Source: Paraburkholderia franconis
Lineage (GTDB): Bacteria; Pseudomonadota; Gammaproteobacteria; Burkholderiales; Burkholderiaceae
DNA: 64,000 nucleotides
Assembly (NCBI RefSeq): GCF_009362735.1
Contig: NZ_WHNP01000003.1
Span: forward strand, 186,001 to 250,000
Direction of reading: 5' to 3'
The notes below the pieces were generated by a model. It saw only the letters and a list, made by a program, of their open reading frames with translations, had not been told where the DNA came from and did not search any database. Position numbers and translations under genes: made by a program. This document shows positions 58,005 to 64,000 of the stretch, piece after piece. Positions within the stretch are counted from its first letter, which is position 1, and each line of letters begins with the position of its first letter.

Positions 58005-58529
58005 TCAGCACAGCGGCTTCAGCCCATGGAAATCGCCGTTCTGAAACACGAGCGGCTGGACCTGGCCGGCGCTTTCGTGGACGCCGCAGCGCTCCACTTC
58101 GCCGACGAAAATGACGTGGTCGCCTTCCTGGTAGCGGCTGCGGTTATGGCATTCGAACCAGGCGAGCGCGCCATCGAGCACAGGCATGCCCGTGTCGCCC
58201 GCCGCATGCGAGACGCCTTCGAAACGGTCGCCCTTGACGGTCGCGAAGCGCTTGCACAGCTCGAGTTGCGACGCTGCCAGCACATTGACGACATAATGAC
58301 TGTTCGCCTGGAACACGGACATCGATGCCGAGCGCGTCGCGAGGCTCCACAGGACGAGCGGCGGCGTCAGCGAGACGGAATTGAACGAACTGGCCGTGAT
58401 GCCGATCAGTGCGCCGGACGGCGCGCGCGTCGTGATCACGGTGACGCCCGTCGCGAACTGGCCGAGCGCACGACGAAACGCAGCATCGTCGAAATTGGGC
58501 GGGGCGGCGCGCTTCATCGCGTGAGGCAT
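58005..58529 (-). CDS. Flavin reductase-like FMN-binding protein
   Basis: A 174-residue protein of the flavin reductase (HpaC/RutF-like) family. The core is FRRALGQFATGVTVITTR, GITASSFNSVSLTPPLVLWSLATRS, and HVIFVGEVERCG. Such proteins supply reduced FMN or FAD to a partner monooxygenase; none is adjacent. The start is uncertain: Met at 58529 or 58517, since the frame is open to 58625 and no strong ribosome-binding site helps. It sits 91 bases from, and convergent with, kynR. The upstream region 58530-58887 holds no other gene I can support. Confidence 0.85.
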   Translation of the reverse strand: MPHAMKRAAPPNFDDAAFRRALGQFATGVTVITTRAPSGALIGITASSFNSVSLTPPLVLWSLATRSASMSVFQANSHYVVNVLAASQLELCKRFATVKGDRFEGVSHAAGDTGMPVLDGALAWFECHNRSRYQEGDHVIFVGEVERCGVHESAGQVQPLVFQNGDFHGLKPLC

Positions 58530-58887
58530 TCCGGCGAACGGACCGCTTGATGAAGCGACCAGATGGAAAAAATCGGTTTGAAGGTCATGTAGAAATTCGG
58601 CGAATTGTCCCAATTTTAACTGCAATCGCAGAGGGCCTGGCGCGGCAGGCGGTCGGCGTGGCGGCGCAGTCCGCCGTCGCGAGCCGCAAGGCTGCGCCTG
58701 ATGTCACGAATTGCGCATGGTATGGATGGTGCGTGCGTCACGTGTTGAACAGAAGGACGGTGCCGCACGAACCTCCCGCCGGCCGGATGCGATGAAGCAT
58801 TGGGTTTCAAGGTGACTGTGGCGAGTCAGCCCGTTCCGCGCGTCGTTGCGCGGCGGCGAGGCGAGCGAGCCAATCCAAGGAGCGAAC

Positions 58888-59439
58888 ATGAGTCAGTCGG
58901 TCGAGACCGCCACGCTGGGCGGCGGATGTTTCTGGTGTCTTGAGGCGGTGTATCTGGGCGTCGATGGTGTGACGTCCGTGGAGTCGGGCTACGCAGGCGG
59001 GCAGGTCGAAAGCCCGTCGTACGAGCAGGTGTGCGACGGCGACACGGGGCACGCGGAGGTCGTCAAGGTCGGGTTCGATCCGGCGCGCATCAGCTACCGC
59101 GAGATTCTGGATATTTTCTTCGCGATCCACGATCCGACGCAGCTCAACCGCCAGGGCAACGATGTCGGCACGCAGTACCGGTCGGTGATCTTCGCGCACT
59201 CGGATGCGCAACGCGAGACGGCGTTGCAGGCGATCCGCGAGATCGGCGCGGAGGGCATCTACGACGGCCAGATCGTTACGCAGGTGCTGCCGCTCGACGG
59301 CAACTACTGGCCCGCCGAAGCGTATCACCAGAACTACTTCGCGCAGCATCCGAATCAGGGCTATTGCGCGTTCGTCGTCGCGCCGAAGGTAGCGAAGTTC
59401 CGCCAGAAGTTCGCCCATCGGATCAAGGCAGGCGCCTGA
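58888..59439 (+). CDS. msrA: Peptide methionine sulfoxide reductase A
   Basis: A 183-residue repair enzyme that reduces the S form of methionine sulfoxide in proteins. The catalytic motif GCFWCLEA places the nucleophile Cys at 14, with Glu and Tyr partners in GYAGG and GDTGHAEVVKV. The resolving Cys is probably in NQGYCAFVV. CAAGGAGCGAAC precedes the ATG at 58888. It stands alone and is followed by a short hairpin terminator. Confidence 0.95.
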   Translation: MSQSVETATLGGGCFWCLEAVYLGVDGVTSVESGYAGGQVESPSYEQVCDGDTGHAEVVKVGFDPARISYREILDIFFAIHDPTQLNRQGNDVGTQYRSVIFAHSDAQRETALQAIREIGAEGIYDGQIVTQVLPLDGNYWPAEAYHQNYFAQHPNQGYCAFVVAPKVAKFRQKFAHRIKAGA

Positions 59440-59444
59440 TCCTC

Positions 59445-59468
59445 AAGCGCGCCAAGGCGCGCGCTTTT
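59445..59468 (+). terminator. Probable msrA terminator
   Basis: A GC-rich hairpin (AAGCGCGCC with GGCGCGCGCTT) ends in TTTT, 6 bases after the msrA stop. Confidence 0.65.
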
Positions 59469-59525
59469 GACGTTGCATGCGCAGCGCGGGCTCCAGGCGG
59501 CTTGCGCTGCGTTCTTGCTGTTCGG

Positions 59526-60686
59526 CTAAACGGCCTGTGCCGCGTTTTCCTGACGCGCATGCGCATTGCGAAGCCGCTCGCAGGCAGCGGCGATCTCCGC
59601 CGCGAGCTTCACGCAAGTCAGCGGCGCCGAGCCTTCGGCCTTGTTGTTCGCGGCGATCAGCACCGGCTGGCCCGCGATCGCATAGCGCGCGGCGAGTTCG
59701 GCGAGCGCAGCACGCGTATCGGGGTCTTCGTCGACGAGCTTGTCGAACGGCTCGTACTTCGCTTTCGCCTGTTCGTACTTGAAGCCTCCATGCAGGCTCC
59801 AGCGCACGATCAGCGGACCCGACGGCGCTTCGTCGAGCATCGCGAGAGCCGCCGCCTGGCGCGAAGGATCGGGCATCCGCGCATGAATGCCGACGCAGTA
59901 GCGCACGCCCGTCGCCTTCAGCGCGCGGATGAGGCGCGGCGTCAAAAGGCACGCATCGCGGATTTCGACGGCATAGCAGGTGTCGCCTTCGAGCGGCGGC
60001 AGCGCCGACAGGAACGCCGTCAACCGATCGACGAAGAGCACGGGCTGCGCGAGCATTTCATTCGGCAGCGGCGAGAACTGGAACACGAGCGCGCCCGCCT
60101 TCTTGCCGAGACCGTCGATGCACGGCCGCACGAATTCGTCGATGGCCAGTTGCGCGTTTAGAAAGCAGGGGTTCTCCGACACCGGCTCGCCGCGCTCCGC
60201 GCGCACGGTTGCATCGGTGACGAGCGCGGGCGCCTTCACGATGAAGCGGAAGTGGTCCGGCACCTGCTGTGCGTAGCGCAGATAGTCGGTGAGCGTGAGC
60301 GGCGCATAGAACGAGCGGTCGATGCTCACCGTGCGCAGCAGCGAATGCGCGCCGTATGCCGCGAGGCCATCGCGCGACAGCTTGCTGTTGCTGTAATCGT
60401 CGCCGTAGACGATGCCTTTCCAGCCCGGAAACGACCAGGTCGACGTGCCCAGATGCACGTGCGGCGGCAACTGGCTCGCGAGTTCGACGATATCTGCGGA
60501 CGGCTGCGCGGCGAGGACATCACGGGCGCGGCGCTTTTTCGGCGGCGCGCCGGTCTGCGCGGGAGATGTGTCGGATGCGGTATCGGATGCCGCCGTGGGC
60601 GGCGAAGCGTCGGCGGCAGGCGTTTCGCCGACAGGGTTGCCGAACATGTCGAGTTGCGCGGAGTGCTCCGGCGTTTCTTCTTTCAT
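59526..60686 (-). CDS. DUF72 domain protein (YecE-like)
   Basis: A 386-residue protein. The first 70 residues are low-complexity and charged; the DUF72 TIM-barrel-like domain starts at HVHLGTSTWSFPGWKGIVYG and runs to the end (IVKAPALVTD, ALVFQFSPLPNEML, YAVEIRDACLLTPRLIRAL). The function of the family is unknown. It follows the Cfa-type gene on the same strand by about 105 bases and may share its transcript with pdxH and the Cfa gene. Confidence 0.87.
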   Translation of the reverse strand: MKEETPEHSAQLDMFGNPVGETPAADASPPTAASDTASDTSPAQTGAPPKKRRARDVLAAQPSADIVELASQLPPHVHLGTSTWSFPGWKGIVYGDDYSNSKLSRDGLAAYGAHSLLRTVSIDRSFYAPLTLTDYLRYAQQVPDHFRFIVKAPALVTDATVRAERGEPVSENPCFLNAQLAIDEFVRPCIDGLGKKAGALVFQFSPLPNEMLAQPVLFVDRLTAFLSALPPLEGDTCYAVEIRDACLLTPRLIRALKATGVRYCVGIHARMPDPSRQAAALAMLDEAPSGPLIVRWSLHGGFKYEQAKAKYEPFDKLVDEDPDTRAALAELAARYAIAGQPVLIAANNKAEGSAPLTCVKLAAEIAAACERLRNAHARQENAAQAV

Positions 60687-60791
60687 CGATGCGTTGCGAG
60701 GGAGAGTGCGCTGATGTGAACCGCGCCTGATTCGGGCCGTCCCGGCGCAACATGCCGCGATAGCAGGCCCGAAGCGGTATGCCGCGCGATT

Positions 60792-62006
60792 CTACAGCGC
60801 CTTCTCGTACATATAACGGCGCGACCACGGCAGCGTCTTCGCGCTGCGTCCCGCCCTGCGGCACACGACCTGAAAGATCGATACGTCGTCGTTCTCGAAC
60901 GCGTACGCACAGCCCGCGAGGTACACGCGCCAGATGCGGAACTTCTCGTCGTCGACGAGCTTCCTCGCTTGTTCCGCGTTTGCCTCGAAGTTTTCCGTCC
61001 AGATGTCGAGCGTGTGCGCATAGTGACGGCGCAGGCTTTCGACGTCGATGGCTTCGAGCCCGCCGCGCTGCATCGATTCGAGCGCGAGGCTGATATGCGG
61101 CAGCTCGCCGTCGGGGAACACGTACCGGTCGATGAACTCGCCGCCGCCGAGAGCCGTTTCGCCGCTGTCGTAGTCAGTCGACGTGATGCCGTGGTTCATT
61201 GCGATGCCGTCGTCCGTTAGCAGGTCGTGAATCTTCTGGAAGTACGCCGGAAGGTTCTTGCGACCCACGTGCTCGAACATGCCGACGCTCGTGACGCGGT
61301 CGAACTGGCCTTCGATATCGCGGTAGTCCTGCAGACGGATTTCGATCTGGCCTTCGAGGCCCGCGGCTTTCACGCGCTGCGTCGCGAGATCGAACTGGTT
61401 CTGCGACAGCGTCACGCCCACGCATTTCGCGCCGAACTTCTGCGCCGCGCGTAGCACGAGCGCGCCCCAGCCGCAGCCGATATCGAGCAGATGCTGGCCG
61501 GGCTGCACCTGGATCTTCGTGAGGATGTGATCGATCTTCTTGATCTGCGCGGTGGCGAGATCTTCGTCGCCGTTCTCGAAGTACGCGCACGAGTACACCA
61601 TGTTCTCGTCGAGCCACAGCTTGTAGAACTCGTTCGAGACGTCGTAGTGATACTGGATCGCTTTCTTGTCCGACGTTTTCGAGTGATTGAAATAGCGCCG
61701 CACGCGGGCGAGCTTGCTGGCGTTCGTCACCGTGCTGCGCGCAAGCGAATAGCCGATGTTGATGATGTCCGACAGCTTGCCTTCGATATCGATCTTGCCC
61801 TTCACGTAGGCCTCGCCCAGATTGTCGAGGCTCGGTTCGAGCAGGAGGGGCAGCGCGGAAGCGCTATTCACTTTCAGCGTGACCTGCGGCGCCGCGAACG
61901 TGCCGAAGTCGTGTTGCTGGCCATCCCACAGAACGAGGCGCGCCGGAATATTGGCCTTCGTTTTCACTTCTTCTACCCACTGCGCCAGCTTCTTCTCCCA
62001 GAACAT
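60792..62006 (-). CDS. cfa: Cyclopropane-fatty-acyl-phospholipid synthase family methyltransferase
   Basis: A 404-residue SAM-dependent enzyme that methylates unsaturated acyl chains of membrane phospholipids. The SAM motif is LLDIGCGWGAL (about 180-190), and the family stretches IQYHYDVSNEFYKLWLDENMVYSCAYF and GMFEHVG are intact. The N-terminal 100 residues form the usual lipid-facing domain. GGAGAAATCAC before the Met at 62006 decides the start. It lies between pdxH and the DUF72 gene on the minus strand. CfaB-like or tuberculostearate-type variants cannot be excluded. Confidence 0.92.
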   Translation of the reverse strand: MFWEKKLAQWVEEVKTKANIPARLVLWDGQQHDFGTFAAPQVTLKVNSASALPLLLEPSLDNLGEAYVKGKIDIEGKLSDIINIGYSLARSTVTNASKLARVRRYFNHSKTSDKKAIQYHYDVSNEFYKLWLDENMVYSCAYFENGDEDLATAQIKKIDHILTKIQVQPGQHLLDIGCGWGALVLRAAQKFGAKCVGVTLSQNQFDLATQRVKAAGLEGQIEIRLQDYRDIEGQFDRVTSVGMFEHVGRKNLPAYFQKIHDLLTDDGIAMNHGITSTDYDSGETALGGGEFIDRYVFPDGELPHISLALESMQRGGLEAIDVESLRRHYAHTLDIWTENFEANAEQARKLVDDEKFRIWRVYLAGCAYAFENDDVSIFQVVCRRAGRSAKTLPWSRRYMYEKAL

Positions 62007-62195
62007 GTGATTTCTCCGTGTCCAATGAATCAAAGCAAAGCCTGTCGGATCGCAGTGCGCTGCGCGTGCCTGCCTGGCCCGCGTTAGCTACGCATATTCG
62101 AACGTCGGGCAGCGCGCGATCCAGCCGTCCGCGCATTGCGCCGCCGTCGCGCATCGGATGCGCGATGCGGCCGCGCGGGCCGGCCTATCGACGAG

Positions 62196-62837
62196 TCAGG
62201 GCGACAGACGGGCGATAGTCCAGTCGGCGCTGCCGCTGCTGCGCGTGTAGAGCAGCCGGTCGTGCAGACGTGATGGCCGTCCTTGCCAGAATTCGATCGC
62301 GTCGGGAATCAGCCGGTATCCGCCCCAGTGCGGCGGCCGCGGAGGATTCTCTCCGTATTGTGCGCTGAATTCACGTTCGCGCGCTTCCAGAAGCGCACGG
62401 CTTTCAATCACCTTGCTCTGGTCCGATGCCCATGCGCCGATGCGCGAGCCCAGCGGCCGCGATGCGTAGTACGCGTCGCTTTCCGCGTCACTCGTCTTGA
62501 CGACGGTGCCCTCGATGCGCACCTGGCGTTCGAGTTCGATCCAGTAGAAGAGAAGGCTGGCGTGCGGGTTTTCCGCGAGTTCGTGGCCCTTGCGGCTTTC
62601 GTAGTTCGTGAAGAAGACGAAGCCGCGTTCATCGACACCCTTGATCAGCACGATGCGTGCCGAAGGCCGGCCGCGTGCGTCGACGGTTGCAAGCGTCATC
62701 GTGTTCGGCTCGGGCAGTTGCGCATCGACTGCCTGCTTGAACCATTTGTCGAACTGACGGAACGGATTGGGATCGACATCGGGGATGTCGAGAGAACCGC
62801 GCGAATAGTTTTTGCGGAGGTCGGCAAGAGTGCTCAT
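62196..62837 (-). CDS. pdxH: Pyridoxamine/pyridoxine 5'-phosphate oxidase
   Basis: A 213-residue FMN enzyme that makes pyridoxal 5'-phosphate. The N-terminal [27 protein letters not shown], the FMN-binding [24 protein letters not shown], and the C-terminal [17 protein letters not shown] with ...WTIARLSP are all diagnostic. The start at 62837 (MSTLADLR) is preferred to a Met four residues upstream. It is divergent from tcdA and upstream of the Cfa-type gene on the same strand. Confidence 0.96.
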   Translation of the reverse strand: MSTLADLRKNYSRGSLDIPDVDPNPFRQFDKWFKQAVDAQLPEPNTMTLATVDARGRPSARIVLIKGVDERGFVFFTNYESRKGHELAENPHASLLFYWIELERQVRIEGTVVKTSDAESDAYYASRPLGSRIGAWASDQSKVIESRALLEAREREFSAQYGENPPRPPHWGGYRLIPDAIEFWQGRPSRLHDRLLYTRSSGSADWTIARLSP

Positions 62838-63046
62838 ATTTTTATGCAAGCGCTACAGTGGGGCCAGTATAGCGAAGGACGCGAATTTCTGTATTGAGTC
62901 GTGTCGGATCGACGGCTCGAGTGCGAAGAGGCGGCCGCGCACGTCGGGCGCTTGCGGGCGCGATCAGGCAAAATACGGGCTTGGATGCATGTGGATATCC
63001 GCACGATATCTGCACGCTCACGCCTGAATCCGTCAAGCCACACATC

Positions 63047-63943
63047 ATGTCCACGCCTCTCGTCACCGAGCAATCCGATCTTACTACCGACCACAGCGCG
63101 CACGAAATGCACGCAACGCACGATCAGCACGCAACAAACGATGCGGCCGACCGCGCGCGCCGCTTCGGTGGCGTCGCGCGTCTGTACGGCGCGGATGCGC
63201 TGGCGGCATTCGAGCGCGCGCATGTCGCCGTGATCGGCATTGGCGGCGTCGGTTCGTGGGCGGCGGAAGCGCTCGCGCGCACGGCGATCGGCAGGATCAC
63301 GCTGATCGATCTCGACAACGTGGCCGAGAGCAACACGAACCGGCAGATTCACGCGCTCGACGGCAACTACGGCAAGCCGAAAGTCGACGCGATGGCCGAG
63401 CGCATCAGGCTGATCGATCCGCGGTGCGATGTGCGCGTGATCGAAGATTTCATCGAGCCGGATAACTTCGACGCGGTGCTGGGCGGCGGCTTCGACTATG
63501 TGATCGACGCGATCGACAGCGTGCGCACGAAGACGGCGCTGATCGCATGGTGCGTCGAGCACAGGCAGCCTTTGATCACAGTCGGCGGTGCAGGCGGGCA
63601 GCTCGACCCGACGCGCATTCGCATCGACGACCTCGCGCTCACCATTCAGGACCCGCTGCTGTCGAAAGTGCGCGGCCAGTTGCGCAAGCAGCACGGCTTT
63701 CCGCGCGGACCGAAAGCGAAGTTCAAGGTGAGCGCCGTGTATTCGGACGAGCCGCTGATCTATCCGGAAGCGGCCGTCTGCGATATCGACGAAGAGGTGG
63801 AGCACGTCACGACGTCGCCCGGTCATCATGGACCCGTGGGCCTGAATTGCGCGGGCTTCGGATCGAGCGTGTGCGTGACGGCGAGCTTCGGGTTTGCCGC
63901 CGTGTCGCATGTGTTGCGAGCGCTCGCGAAGCAGGCGGCCTGA
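63047..63943 (+). CDS. tcdA: tRNA threonylcarbamoyladenosine dehydratase (ThiF/E1-like)
   Basis: A 298-residue ATP-dependent enzyme that cyclises t6A37 of tRNA. The first 35 residues are His-rich and variable (HSAHEMHATHDQHATND). The E1-like nucleotide fold starts at RFGGVARLYGADAL, with the ATP loop GIGGVGSWAAEALARTAIG and the DLDNVAESNTNRQ segment. VIDAIDSVRTKTALIAWC and the C-terminal GFGSSVCVTASFG follow as in CsdL/YgdL. The Met at 63047 is the first near the family start; the open frame upstream is unsupported. A palindromic terminator follows. Confidence 0.92.
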   Translation: MSTPLVTEQSDLTTDHSAHEMHATHDQHATNDAADRARRFGGVARLYGADALAAFERAHVAVIGIGGVGSWAAEALARTAIGRITLIDLDNVAESNTNRQIHALDGNYGKPKVDAMAERIRLIDPRCDVRVIEDFIEPDNFDAVLGGGFDYVIDAIDSVRTKTALIAWCVEHRQPLITVGGAGGQLDPTRIRIDDLALTIQDPLLSKVRGQLRKQHGFPRGPKAKFKVSAVYSDEPLIYPEAAVCDIDEEVEHVTTSPGHHGPVGLNCAGFGSSVCVTASFGFAAVSHVLRALAKQAA

Positions 63944-63964
63944 AGCGCATCTCTCGCATCAACG

Positions 63965-63992
63965 AAAAACGCGGCCACGTGGCCGCGTTTTT
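63965..63992 (+). terminator. Terminator of tcdA
   Basis: AAAAACGCGGCCACGTGGCCGCGTTTTT is a near-perfect palindrome (arms at 63965-63978 and 63979-63992) ending in a T-run, about 20 bases after the stop. Confidence 0.9.
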
Positions 63993-64000
63993 CATGCTGC

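Overview
The window is high-GC, gene-dense DNA typical of a Burkholderia/Paraburkholderia-type betaproteobacterial chromosome. The pointers are a BpeR-BpeAB-OprB-type efflux locus, an HtrA protease behind a two-component system, the kynB-kynU-kynA operon with a divergent Lrp-type regulator, and a sorbitol/mannitol (smo-like) polyol operon. From memory, the pump, HtrA and two-component genes resemble a region of Burkholderia cenocepacia chromosome 1. No rRNA, tRNA, CRISPR array, insertion sequence or phage gene is visible.

Layout. 1-4.2 kb: minus-strand envelope genes (GDSL lipoprotein, sterol desaturase-like enzyme, PBP4). 4.5-8.2 kb: OmpR-type regulator, histidine kinase and HtrA, with a PmrA/QseB-like box before htrA. 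8.2-12.4 kb: small periplasmic protein, a DUF427 plus CoxG-like pair, and a divergent GlxA-type regulator with a cysteine hydrolase. 12.5-19.6 kb: TetR regulator divergent from a complete RND pump. 19.7-20.7 kb: a two-gene module resembling HicAB toxin-antitoxin, with a palindromic operator. 20.8-26.3 kb: purine permease, FGGY kinase, and glutathione-dependent formaldehyde detoxification. 26.3-29.5 kb: Zur plus the ZnuABC zinc importer. 29.7-42.6 kb: polyol utilisation in two converging operons (smoS-smoEFG-HAD-smoK and dalD/mtlK-xylB-sorC) sharing a GAGC-N4-GCTC palindrome, with a TPR-glycosyltransferase gene between them. 42.9-51.1 kb: a second polyol or pentose locus with AraC regulator, ribose-type ABC importer, zinc dehydrogenase, FGGY kinase and an L-xylulose-reductase-like SDR. 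51.3-54.1 kb: a probable effector-immunity pair of lower GC. 54.3-57.9 kb: tryptophan-to-anthranilate kyn operon and regulator. 58-64 kb: housekeeping genes (flavin reductase, MsrA, DUF72, Cfa-like enzyme, PdxH, TcdA).

How the genes work together. The two polyol blocks plausibly import sugar alcohols, oxidise them to ketoses and phosphorylate these for the pentose phosphate pathway. The two-component system probably tunes HtrA. Zur closes a feedback loop on zinc import. BpeR-type repression controls the pump. The least ordinary parts are the dual-domain peptidoglycan hydrolase with its overlapping exported partner (51310-54070) and the HicAB-like module (19761-20708).
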